Shown piece after piece: positions 1 through 7,203 of a DNA stretch of 27,634 nt. The stretch is from the NCBI GenBank assembly GCA_028691405.1, contig JAQUZI010000001.1:6015-33648 (forward strand), written 5' to 3'. Both the position numbers and the translations under genes were made by a program. Position 1 is the stretch's first letter. Every line of letters begins with the position of its first letter. This stretch comes from Minisyncoccota bacterium (lineage in GTDB: Bacteria > Patescibacteriota > Minisyncoccia > UBA6257 > JAKLIH01). A model generated the notes under the pieces. That model saw only the letters and a program-made list of their open reading frames with translations, searched no databases and was not told the origin of the DNA.

Positions 1-66
1 ACTGGTGAAGAATGTATTTCTGGCGATCAAGATATAATTTTCTATTTCGAGAATTATTCCGAATAA
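1..66 (+). CDS. C-terminal end of an unidentified protein (partial)
   Basis: An open frame enters from the left edge and runs to TAA at 64-66, giving the last 21 residues, ending in FYFENYSE. No TGA occurs in it. An intrinsic terminator follows 11 bases later, so this is the last gene of its transcription unit. The fragment is too short to assign to a family. The frame could be coincidental, but the terminator directly after the stop supports a real gene end. Confidence 0.55.
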   Translation, partial: TGEECISGDQDIIFYFENYSE

Positions 67-76
67 AATTGAATAG

Positions 77-110
77 GAAACTCTCTGTGGTAACACAGGG
101 AGTTTTTTTA
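77..110 (+). terminator. Intrinsic terminator after the upstream gene
   Basis: A ten-base-pair stem (ACTCTCTGTG with CACAGGGAGT, one G-U pair) has a four-base TAAC-type loop and is followed directly by seven T residues. This is the textbook rho-independent form and separates the upstream gene from the small RNA locus. Confidence 0.85.
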
Positions 111-115
111 TTGTA

Positions 116-144
116 TTGACAATTCAAGAATGATTTGATAGTAT
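116..144 (+). promoter_or_regulatory. Sigma-70-type promoter of the first small RNA
   Basis: TTGACA at 116-121 is a perfect -35 box. A 17-base spacer leads to TAGTAT at 139-144. Transcription would start near 151, at the base of the first hairpin of the small RNA. No coding frame starts downstream before the hairpin at 264-298. Confidence 0.7.
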
Positions 145-150
145 TTGGTT

Positions 151-304
151 GTGCAGATCTCTGCACATTTGTACATTTTAATTTTAACTAGACAATGTAG
201 GGCTATTGTCTAGTTAACAAACTTAAAACTTATTAGCCAATTCGTGTATCGTGTTATACCAAAACCGCCAAGACCTTAGGGTTATATGTCTTGGCGGTAT
301 TTTA
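151..304 (+). ncRNA. Putative small structured RNA with three hairpins
   Basis: Between the promoter at 116-144 and the rpsL promoter at 305 lie three perfect stem-loops: 150-156 with 161-167 (7 bp), 184-196 with 205-217 (13 bp), and 264-274 with 288-298 (11 bp, GC-rich). The last is followed by ATTTTATT and may be the terminator. The loop of hairpin 2 contains GGCTA, complementary to TAGCC at about 233-237, so a pseudoknot is possible. There is no start codon with a convincing reading frame and no tRNA, tmRNA or SRP signature. The class is unknown; a trans-acting small RNA or a structural RNA are both possible. Confidence 0.6.
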
Positions 305-333
305 TTGACTTTTACTATCAGATATGATAATAT
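305..333 (+). promoter_or_regulatory. Promoter of the rpsL-rpsG-fusA operon
   Basis: TTGACT at 305-310, a 17-base spacer, and TAATAT at 328-333 preceded by TG one base upstream (extended -10). The tuf promoter at 5470-5498 has the same two hexamers, the same spacing and the same ATATGATAATAT core. The -35 box sits on the tail of the small RNA terminator hairpin. Confidence 0.75.
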
Positions 334-339
334 TTAATT

Positions 340-461
340 ACCTATACAATAGGGTTATGTTAACGTGCTAAGACATAATTTATTTTACAAAATGGCTTTG
401 TAAAATATGTATTTTTATATATTTTATTAAAATATTTAATTAATTTTTAAGTTTTTGACAT
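340..461 (+). promoter_or_regulatory. Structured 5' leader of rpsL
   Basis: The leader is about 120 bases long with two hairpins: 355-360 with 373-378 (6 bp, 12-base loop) and 381-391 with 397-407 (11 bp, perfect, five-base loop). An AT-rich stretch without a Shine-Dalgarno site follows up to the start codon. In other bacteria the str operon is autoregulated by S7, but whether these hairpins serve that purpose is inference. The second hairpin lacks a clean T tract, so it is not an obvious attenuator. Confidence 0.45.
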
Positions 462-875
462 ATGCCAACTATTAACCAATTGGTCAAAAAAGGAAGAAAA
501 GTTATTACTAAAAAAGCTAATGCTCGTGCATTAAAGAATAGTTTTAATATCAAAAAGAACAAGCCTTCTTTTTATGACGCACCATTTAAAAAAGGTGTTT
601 GTACAAAAGTATTTACTACTACACCTAAAAAACCAAACTCAGCTTTACGTAAAGTTGCTCGTGTTAAATTATCTAATGGCGAAGAAGTAACCGCCTATAT
701 CCCTGGTATTGGCCACAATCTTCAAGAACACTCTGTTGTTTTAGTAAGAGGTGGTCGCGTAAAAGACTTGCCAGGTGTTCGTTATCACATTGTTCGTGCT
801 AAATATGACACCACTGGTGTTGAAGGTCGCAAGCAACAAAGAAGCAAATACGGTGCTAAAAAGGAAAAGAAATAA
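462..875 (+). CDS. rpsL: 30S ribosomal protein S12
   Basis: This is uS12 of the decoding centre. At 137 residues it has the family length. Visible family blocks include PTINQLVKKGR at the N-terminus, KKPNSALRKVARV, the VLVRGGRVKDLPGVRYH segment that holds the aspartate often beta-methylthiolated, and a basic C-terminus ending in KYGAKK. The conserved PTINQL start fixes the ATG. It is the first gene of the str operon, 29 bases ahead of rpsG, and there is no Shine-Dalgarno site. It contains no TGA. Identification is secure. Confidence 0.98.
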   Translation: MPTINQLVKKGRKVITKKANARALKNSFNIKKNKPSFYDAPFKKGVCTKVFTTTPKKPNSALRKVARVKLSNGEEVTAYIPGIGHNLQEHSVVLVRGGRVKDLPGVRYHIVRAKYDTTGVEGRKQQRSKYGAKKEKK

Positions 876-904
876 CCTTTTAATTAATTTTAAAATTTAT
901 TAAT

Positions 905-1369
905 ATGGATCTTATCGTTGATGAAAAAAAATATAAAGCTGATGGTAAATACAAAAGCCCTATTGTAACTAAATTAATCAATATGATTATGGAGTGTGGT
1001 AAAAAAACCATTGCTCGTAGAAATATTTATAAAATGATTGATATTCTTGAACAAAAAACCAAAAATGATGGGTTATTTGTTTTAGAAACAGCTTTAAAAA
1101 ATGTTGGGCCAACGCTTGAAGTTAAAAGTAAAAGAATTGGTGGTGCTAACTATCAAGTTCCTGTTATTGTTTCAGGTCAAAGACGCTTAACTTTAGCTAT
1201 GAGATGAATTATTGATTTTTCTCGTTCTCAAAAAGGAAAACCAATAAGTGAAAAATTAGCTAATGAAATAATTGCAGCTTTTAGAGGTGAAGGTAATGCC
1301 ATTAAGAAAAAACAAAATGTTCATAAAATGGCTGAAGCTAATAAAGCCTTTGCTCATTTTGGCAGATAA
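905..1369 (+). CDS. rpsG: 30S ribosomal protein S7
   Basis: This is uS7, which nucleates assembly of the 30S head. Under the standard code it would stop at TGA 1205-1207, after 100 residues. Reading TGA as Trp gives a full 154-residue protein. That Trp (residue 101, in AMRW) matches the strongly conserved Trp of the family. The C-terminal block KMAEANKAFAHF is intact and ends at TAA. The gene lies between rpsL and fusA as in most bacteria and in the str operon is often the translational repressor. No Shine-Dalgarno site is visible; the start is preceded by TTATTAAT. Confidence 0.97.
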
Positions 1370-1400
1370 TATATTTTAACAAATATTTAAAAATTTAATC

Positions 1401-3518
1401 ATGTCTCAAGAATATCCTCTTGAAAAAATACGTAATATTGGTATTATTGCTCATATTGATGCTGGTAAAACAACTACATCAGAACGTATTTTGTTTTATA
1501 CTGGTCTTTCTCATAAAATTGGAGAAGTTCATGAAGGCGCAGCTGTTATGGACTGGATGGAACAAGAAAGAGAAAGAGGTATTACTATTACCTCAGCTGC
1601 TACTACTTGTTTTTGAACAACAAGTTATAGAAATAATGATGAAAATTATAAATATAAAATCAATGTTATTGATACTCCCGGACATATTGACTTTACCGCT
1701 GAAGTTCAACGCTCTTTGCGTGTTTTAGACGGTGCTGTTGTTGTTTTTGACGGTGTTGCTGGCGTTGAGCCTCAATCAGAAACTGTTTGAAGACAAGCAG
1801 ATAAATATTTAGTCCCTCGCTTATGTTTTGTCAATAAACTTGATCGTATGGGTGCTGATTTTGACAATGATTTAAATATGATCAAAGAACGTTTAACTCC
1901 TAATGCTGTTGCTTTAACTATTCCAGTTGGCAAAGAGGCTAATTTTGAAGGTGTTATCGATTTGATTAGAATGAAAAAAGTTAATTTTGAAGGTCAACTT
2001 GGTGAGAAATTAGTATTATCTGACATTCCAGAAGATATGAAAGAAATATCTCAAAAGAGAAGAGATGAATTGATTGAAAAAATTGCAACAGAAGACGACT
2101 CCTTAATGGAAAGATATTTAAATGGAGATACCAATTTTACCGAAGAAGAATTAAGAGCATCTTTAAGAAAATCAGTTATTGATTATAAAATTGTTCCTGT
2201 TTTATGTGGTTCTGCATTTAAAAACAAAGGTGTTCAATTAATGCTAGACGCTGTTGTTGACTTTTTACCAAGTCCATTAGATGTTAAACCCGTTGAAGGA
2301 GATAATCTTAAAGGTGAAACCATTGTTCGTAAGGCAGATGAAAAAGAGCCATTTTCTGCTTTAGTATTTAAAATTGCTACCGATCCATATGTTGGTACAT
2401 TATCATTTTTCCGTGTTTATTCTGGTAGATTAACCAAAGGTTCTTATTTATTAAATTCAAATAAAAACAGTCAAGAGAGAATTGGTCGTATTCTCCGTAT
2501 GTTTTCTAGCAAAAGAGAAGACATAGATGATATTGAAGCTGGTGATATTGCTGCTACTGTTGGTTTAAAAAATACCAAAACAGGTGATACATTGTGTGAT
2601 CCAGATCATCCAATTGTTTTAGAAAACATTTCTTTTCCTGATCCAGTTATTTGATTGAAAGTTGAACCTAAGACTAAAAGCGACCAAGATAAAATGGGGG
2701 AAGCTTTGAAAAAATTATCTGATGAAGACCCTACCTTCCAAATTAAAACTGACGAGGAAACCAATGATACTATTATTGGTGGTATGGGTGAATTACATCT
2801 TGATATTTTAATTGATCGTATGAAACGCGAATTTAATGTTGAACTTAACTCTGGTAAGCCACAAGTTGCTTATCGAGAAACAATCAATGGTACAGCTGAA
2901 GCTGAAGGTAAATATATTCGTCAATCTGGTGGTAAAGGCCAATATGGTCATGTTTGATTAAGAGTTGAACCACTTGAAAGAGGCAAAGGCTTTGAGTTTG
3001 TTAGCCAAATTAAAGGTGGTGTTATTCCACAAGAATTTATTTCTTCAGTTGAAAAAGGATCTAAAGAAGCTACTGATAAAGGTATTTTAGCTAATTACCC
3101 AATGTCTGATTTAAGAGTTACTCTTTATGATGGATCTTTCCATGACGTTGACTCATCTGATTTTGCTTTTAAAATTGCCGCTTCTATGGCTTTTCAAGAT
3201 GCAGCTAAAAAAGCTCAACCAGCTATTCTTGAGCCAATTATGAAATTAGAAGTAACTACTCCAGAAAACTTTTTAGGTGATGTTATTGGTGATATTAATT
3301 CCAAACGTGGACGTATTGAAAAAATGGATGAACGCATGGGGTTACGTATTGTTGATTCATTAGTTCCACTTTCAGAGATGTTTGGTTATGCAACCAATTT
3401 AAGATCATTTACTGAAGGTAGAGGTACATTTAGTATGGAATTCCATAGTTACCAAGAGGTTCCAAAAAATATTGCTGAGGATATTATTTCTAAAAGAAAA
3501 CCAACTGCAAAAGAATAA
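1401..3518 (+). CDS. fusA: Elongation factor G
   Basis: EF-G is the GTPase that drives ribosomal translocation. The 705-residue frame carries the P-loop AHIDAGKTT (residues 17-25), the switch I region RERGITITSAATT, DTPGHIDF, the NKLDRMGAD guanine-specificity motif, and domains II-V with GKPQVAYRE and GQYGHVW. Four in-frame TGA codons encode W72, W130, W418 and W519; W72, W130 (SETVWRQA) and W519 (GHVW) align with common family Trp positions. One TGG (W52) is also used. It is the last gene of the str operon and is followed by a strong hairpin. Confidence 0.98.
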
Positions 3519-3525
3519 ACGATAG

Positions 3526-3570
3526 CTCCGCAAGAATTTTTAATTCTTGCGGAGTCTCATTGTTTATTTT
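3526..3570 (+). terminator. Long stem-loop after fusA, probable terminator
   Basis: A 13-bp perfect stem, CTCCGCAAGAATT (3526-3538) with AATTCTTGCGGAG (3542-3554), has a three-base loop. It lies eight bases after the fusA stop. The sequence after it is TCTCATTGTTTATTTTC, T-rich but without a clean T run, so termination efficiency is uncertain and an RNA-stabilising role is possible. Confidence 0.7.
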
Positions 3571-3588
3571 CAAAAAATTTGGTTTAAT
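3560..3588 (+). promoter_or_regulatory. Weak candidate promoter of the paralog pair
   Basis: TTGTTT (3560-3565), 17 bases, TTTAAT (3583-3588). Both boxes are imperfect in AT-rich DNA, so this is only a candidate. It is offered because a terminator-like hairpin separates fusA from the downstream gene, which needs its own transcript unless read-through is used. Confidence 0.3.
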
Positions 3589-3615
3589 TTAAATATATAT
3601 TTAAATATATTTATT

Positions 3616-4386
3616 ATGGCAAACAAAAAAGAAAAAATTCTTGAAAAAGATTCAAAAATTTATAGGATTATTCAAATAGAAGATATGATATATCGATTTT
3701 TAAGTAATCGTGGAAAATTTAATTTAAACTTAAAGTTTAAAGATAAAGAACAAGAAAAAATTTTTTCGGATATATGTAAAAATATATGCTTAAGATTAAA
3801 TGCTTTTGAACCAAGAGAAGAAAAAGATGTTGTTCCTCCTGTTATTGCAAATGCAGCTATAGAAATAGAAAAATTAATCCCTGAAGAAGAGAAAATATCT
3901 GAAAAAAGATTTATTATTACTTTTATTCAATGAGCTAAAAAAGATTTATTTAAAAAAAGATATCTTAAACCTGTTCCTTGAGAGATTATAGATAAAGTTA
4001 ATAAGGCAAGAGAATTTGAAACAGGAACAAAAAATTTAAAAACAACATACGATATACTTGATGAATATCAATCAGATTTAAAAGAAATTATAGAAAGTGG
4101 TAGAAGTATTTCAAGTATTGCTAGGGAATTAGGTATGGACTTACAACAATTTTATTTATATGCCAAAAAAAGAGGACCTGAATGAAATATCTGTCCAGCT
4201 TACAGTAAAATTAAAATTGATAATATCGAAGAAGCTAAAGAATACATCATGAATAATAGTATGAAGGCAATGGCAGAGAGGTTAGGATGTTCTGCATCTT
4301 GCTTGTCTACCTATATGAAAAAAAATTACCCAGAAATAGCAGAGGAAATTAAAAAGCACAGAAGCAAAAGAAAAAAGAAAAACTAA
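3616..4386 (+). CDS. Uncharacterised protein with two HTH-like segments, paralog A
   Basis: The frame encodes 256 residues when TGA is read as Trp at residues 106, 122 and 190; all its Trp codons are TGA. The N-terminal half is predicted helical and contains RLNAFEPREEKD and a FIQWAK block shared with the next gene. The C-terminal half has two stretches that look like helix-turn-helix units: SISSIARELGMDLQQFYLY (about 164-183) and SMKAMAERLGCSASCLSTYM (about 215-234). The tail is lysine/arginine rich. No signal peptide or membrane segment is seen. The gene sits between fusA and tuf, an unusual insertion. A DNA-binding role is inferred from the HTH-like pattern only; I do not recognise the family. 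Confidence 0.85.
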
Positions 4387-4402
4387 TTTAAATATATGTA
4401 TT

Positions 4403-5182
4403 ATGAAAAATAAAGAACAATGCATTTTAAATCCAGAATCCAAAGTTAACAGAATCCTTAAAATAGAAGACATATTATATAGATTTGTTAATAAGCGAGG
4501 AAGTTTTGATTGAAAAATTGCTTTTAAAAATGAAAATCAAAAAAAATTGTTTTCAAAGATTTGCAACCAAATATATATGCGATTAAATGCTTTTGAACCA
4601 AGCGAAGAAAAGGATACTGTTCCGCCAACAATTGTAGATGCAGCTGTAGAAATAGAAAAGCTAATTTCTAAAAGAGAAAAAATATCTAGTGAATCTTTTA
4701 CCTCAGCTTTTATTAAATGAGCTAAAGTGTTTTTATCAAAAAAAGATGTCACTAAATCAATACCCAAGGATCTTATAGAAAAAATTCGTTATATAAATTC
4801 AATACCTGGTAAACAACGTGAGATAAAAGCAAAAACATATGCAGTTCTTGATGAATATTGAAATTATTTAGAAGAAAGTATAAAAAGCGGAAAGAGTATA
4901 AAAGGTATTGCTAAAGAGCTAGGTATTACCAGAAAAAGGATGGAGCTATATATTAAAAATACTCATCCAGATATTGCAGATTGTTTTAAGTATAATCCTA
5001 TTAAAATAGATGATATTAATAAAGTTGCTAAAAAAATTGCTGATGATGGTATGAATGCAGCTGCAAGGGAAATTGGCTGCTCTCGCTCTGGCTTATATGA
5101 TTTAATGCACAAACAATATCCAGAAATAATGGCAAAAATTAATGATGCAAGAAATAATAAAAGCCAGCAAAACCTTAGCTAA
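4403..5182 (+). CDS. Uncharacterised protein with two HTH-like segments, paralog B
   Basis: At 259 residues this is a clear tandem paralog of the preceding gene, 16 bases downstream. By hand alignment about 55% of the first 108 residues are identical (shared IEDxxYRF, RLNAFEP, EEKDxVPP, EIEKLI, WAK), and fewer in the rest. It repeats the architecture, with HTH-like segments around SIKGIAKELGITRKRMELYI and MNAAAREIGCSRSGLYDLM. TGA encodes W37, W106 and W153; W106 is conserved in paralog A. A near-consensus promoter for a structured RNA begins two bases after its stop codon. Function is unknown; sequence-specific DNA or RNA binding is a reasonable inference. Confidence 0.85.
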
Positions 5183-5183
5183 T

Positions 5184-5212
5184 TTGACAAGTTAAAAATA
5201 AAATGCTATAAT
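5184..5212 (+). promoter_or_regulatory. Perfect-consensus promoter of the second structured RNA
   Basis: TTGACA at 5184-5189 and TATAAT at 5207-5212 are exact sigma-70-type hexamers with the ideal 17-base spacer. This is the best promoter match in the window. Transcription would start near 5219, six bases before the closing helix of the structured RNA. Such a strong promoter ahead of a non-coding stretch supports an abundant RNA. Confidence 0.85.
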
Positions 5213-5218
5213 GAACAT

Positions 5219-5462
5219 ATCTAACAACAGCAATGAGTGTGAATAGCAAAGTATTTGTTTATTCAAGCGAGAACATAAATTTGTATTATAAATATGAATT
5301 TTGTTGTCGCAAGAATTACTTGACGACAGTTGTACTTTTTACCTCGTCTACGTAGTGTGAACAAAATAGTTTGTTTTTGAAAGACGAGCAAATACCAAGC
5401 TATTTCCTTGATAAGAGGGGGATTCATTTACCCCTATCAAGGTCACACTCTTAGCTGTTGAC
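5219..5462 (+). ncRNA. Multi-helix structured RNA, class not recognised
   Basis: The 5' and 3' ends pair: 5225-5231 with 5454-5460 and 5235-5242 with 5443-5450. Inside lie a second long-range helix (5243-5247 with 5399-5403, and 5251-5257 with 5389-5395, separated by a 3x3 internal loop), a hairpin 5305-5313 with 5319-5328, a hairpin 5343-5348 with 5383-5388 enclosing 5360-5365 with 5370-5375, and a hairpin 5407-5420 with 5431-5441 (GGGG/CCCC core). No open frame of note runs through. I see no RNase P, tmRNA, SRP or tRNA signature, and the branched form differs from 6S RNA. A T-rich run follows the closing helix at 5475-5484. Confidence 0.75.
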
Positions 5463-5469
5463 AAAGGTA

Positions 5470-5498
5470 TTGACTATTTTTATTCTATATGATAATAT
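5470..5498 (+). promoter_or_regulatory. Promoter of tuf-rpsJ
   Basis: TTGACT (5470-5475), 17 bases, TAATAT (5493-5498) with an upstream TG (extended -10), nearly identical in design to the rpsL promoter. A second overlapping candidate, TTGACA (5458-5463) with TATTCT (5481-5486) and a 17-base spacer, lies 12 bases upstream and overlaps the 3' strand of the structured RNA's closing helix. Confidence 0.7.
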
Positions 5499-5504
5499 AT
5501 GAAT

Positions 5505-5589
5505 GCTTTAAGAAACTTAATAAATTTATTAAGTTTGGTTGAATTGGCTTCAACTAATAATTTTTATAAAAAAATATTAAAAAAAAATT
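5505..5589 (+). promoter_or_regulatory. tuf 5' leader with two hairpins
   Basis: A 24-base perfect palindrome at 5513-5536 (half-site AAACTTAATAAA) and a hairpin at 5538-5543 with 5549-5554 (GTTGAA/TTCAAC) occupy the leader. After them comes only A/T sequence up to the ATG, with no Shine-Dalgarno site. They could stabilise the mRNA or act as a control element; the sequence alone does not decide. Confidence 0.4.
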
Positions 5590-6789
5590 ATGGCAGAAAA
5601 AGAAAAATTTGTGCGCTCCAAGCCACATATGAATGTTGGTACAATTGGTCACGTTGATCATGGAAAAACAACATTAACAGCCGCTATCTTAAATACTCTT
5701 TTCTTAAAGGGTACGATTAAAAAATCATCTAATGTTGATGAAATTGATAAAGCTCCAGAAGAAAAAGCTCGTGGTATTACTATTAACGTTCATCACTCAG
5801 AATATGAAACAGACAATCGTCACTATGCTCATATTGACTGTCCAGGTCACGTTGACTACATTAAGAACATGATTACTGGTTCAGCTCAAATGGATGGTGC
5901 TATCTTAGTTGTTTCAGCTGCTGATGGTCCTATGCCTCAAACCAGAGAGCACATTCTTCTTGCTCGTCAAGTTGGTGTTCCTGCATTAGTTGTTTTCTTA
6001 AACAAAACTGATATGGTTTCTGATCCTGAATTAATTGATTTAGTTGAAGCAGAAATCCGTGATTTATTAACAAAATATGAATTCCCAGGCGATGAAATCC
6101 CTATAATTCGTGGATCCGCCTTAAAAGCTACCGAAGCAACATCTTTTGAAGATGAACATGTTCAAGCTGTTATGAAATTATTGGATGCCGTTGATACATA
6201 CTTCCCAACTCCAGAACGTGATACTGACAAACCATTTGTTATGCCAATTGAAGATATCTTTACAATTGAAGGCCGTGGTACCGTTGTTACTGGTAGAATT
6301 GAAAGAGGTATGGTAAAAGTCAATGATGAAGCTGACATTGTTGGTTATGAACCAACAACTAAGACTGTTGTTACTGGCGTTGAAATGTTCAACAAGAGCA
6401 TGGAAGATGCTCAAGCTGGTGATAACGTTGGCTTATTATTACGTGGTATTAAAAAAGAAAATATTCGTCGTGGCCAAGTTATTGCTAAACCAGGATCACT
6501 TACACCACATACTGAATTCGAAGCTGAAGTTTTTGTTTTGTCACAAGATGAAGGTGGTAGACATACTCCATTCTTCTCTGGTTACAAACCACAATTCTTT
6601 ATTCGTACTGCTGATGTTACCGGTGATGTTACTTTAGCTGAAGGCGTTCAAATGGTTATGCCTGGTGATACAGCAACCTTTAAGATCAAATTAATCGCTC
6701 CAGTTGCTTTAGAAGAAAAACAAAGATTTGCTATCCGTGAAGGAGGTAAAACTATTGGCGCTGGTGTTGTAACAAAAATTATTGCCTAA
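5590..6789 (+). CDS. tuf: Elongation factor Tu
   Basis: EF-Tu delivers aminoacyl-tRNA to the ribosome. The 399-residue frame has the family length and contains the P-loop GHVDHGKTT (20-28), switch I RGITIN, DCPGHVDY, the NKTD guanine motif, and beta-barrel domains 2 and 3 ending in GAGVVTKIIA. Switch I reads INVHHSEYET where most bacteria have INTSHVEYET; the conserved His and Glu are kept. No Trp codon of either kind is present. It has its own promoter and leader and is followed 10 bases later by rpsJ. Confidence 0.98.
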   Translation: MAEKEKFVRSKPHMNVGTIGHVDHGKTTLTAAILNTLFLKGTIKKSSNVDEIDKAPEEKARGITINVHHSEYETDNRHYAHIDCPGHVDYIKNMITGSAQMDGAILVVSAADGPMPQTREHILLARQVGVPALVVFLNKTDMVSDPELIDLVEAEIRDLLTKYEFPGDEIPIIRGSALKATEATSFEDEHVQAVMKLLDAVDTYFPTPERDTDKPFVMPIEDIFTIEGRGTVVTGRIERGMVKVNDEADIVGYEPTTKTVVTGVEMFNKSMEDAQAGDNVGLLLRGIKKENIRRGQVIAKPGSLTPHTEFEAEVFVLSQDEGGRHTPFFSGYKPQFFIRTADVTGDVTLAEGVQMVMPGDTATFKIKLIAPVALEEKQRFAIREGGKTIGAGVVTKIIA

Positions 6790-6799
6790 ACTCAAATAA

Positions 6800-7123
6800 A
6801 TGACTAACAGTACCTTAAATAAAACTAAAATTAGAATTAGATTAAAATCATACGATCACCACTTGGTTGATAATTCTTGTAAACAAATTATTGATATCGC
6901 TTTGCGTAGTGGCGCTAGTGTGGTTGGTCCAATATTGCTTCCAACAGAAAAAAAGAAATATTCAGTTAATCGCGCTACTTTTGTTAAAAAGAAATCCCAA
7001 GAACAATTTGAAATCAGAGTTCACAAAAGATTAATTGATGTTGTTAATTCTAATAGTAAAACTATTGAATCTTTGACAAACCTTAATTTACCTGCTGGAG
7101 TTGAAGCTGAAATCAAAACTTAA
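6800..7123 (+). CDS. rpsJ: 30S ribosomal protein S10
   Basis: uS10 is a 30S head protein and, in bacteria with NusB, a component of antitermination complexes. The 107-residue frame shows KIRIRLKSYDHHLVD near the N-terminus, GPILLPTEKKKYSVNR in the middle and EIRVHKRLIDV toward the end, all characteristic. It is cotranscribed with tuf (10-base gap) and separated from the rest of the S10-type cluster by a clear terminator at 7133-7154, unlike the usual continuous rpsJ-rplC arrangement. Confidence 0.97.
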   Translation: MTNSTLNKTKIRIRLKSYDHHLVDNSCKQIIDIALRSGASVVGPILLPTEKKKYSVNRATFVKKKSQEQFEIRVHKRLIDVVNSNSKTIESLTNLNLPAGVEAEIKT

Positions 7124-7132
7124 CATTCAAAG

Positions 7133-7154
7133 AACTGAGTTTTCTCAGTTTTTT
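7133..7154 (+). terminator. Intrinsic terminator between rpsJ and rplC
   Basis: A seven-base-pair stem, AACTGAG (7133-7139) with CTCAGTT (7144-7150), has a TTTT loop and runs on in T residues (six counting the last two of the stem). It lies nine bases after the rpsJ stop. No convincing promoter is visible between it and rplC at 7204, so partial read-through may supply the long cluster downstream. Confidence 0.75.
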
Positions 7155-7203
7155 GATGACAAGCCTTTTAAAAATTTTTTAAATACATTAAACTTTTAAG
7201 ATC

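Noticed and set aside
151..304. tRNA gene upstream of rpsL
   Set aside because: No cloverleaf, T-loop TTCGANTC or CCA is visible; the hairpins are too long and in the wrong order.
1420..1728. Alternative-frame open reading frame inside fusA
   Set aside because: It is a shadow of the EF-G frame with composition typical of an out-of-frame reading and no support for expression.
3547..3615. Upstream in-frame ATG for paralog A at 3547
   Set aside because: It starts inside the fusA hairpin and adds residues with no similarity to paralog B, whose start aligns with 3616.
5219..5462. Known housekeeping RNA: RNase P, tmRNA, SRP RNA or 6S RNA
   Set aside because: I find no GAGGAAAGTC-like or ACAGAAA-like RNase P blocks, no tRNA-like ends or CCA, and no GGAAG SRP loop. 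The branched layout differs from the single rod with a central bubble of 6S RNA. A covariance search could still overturn this.
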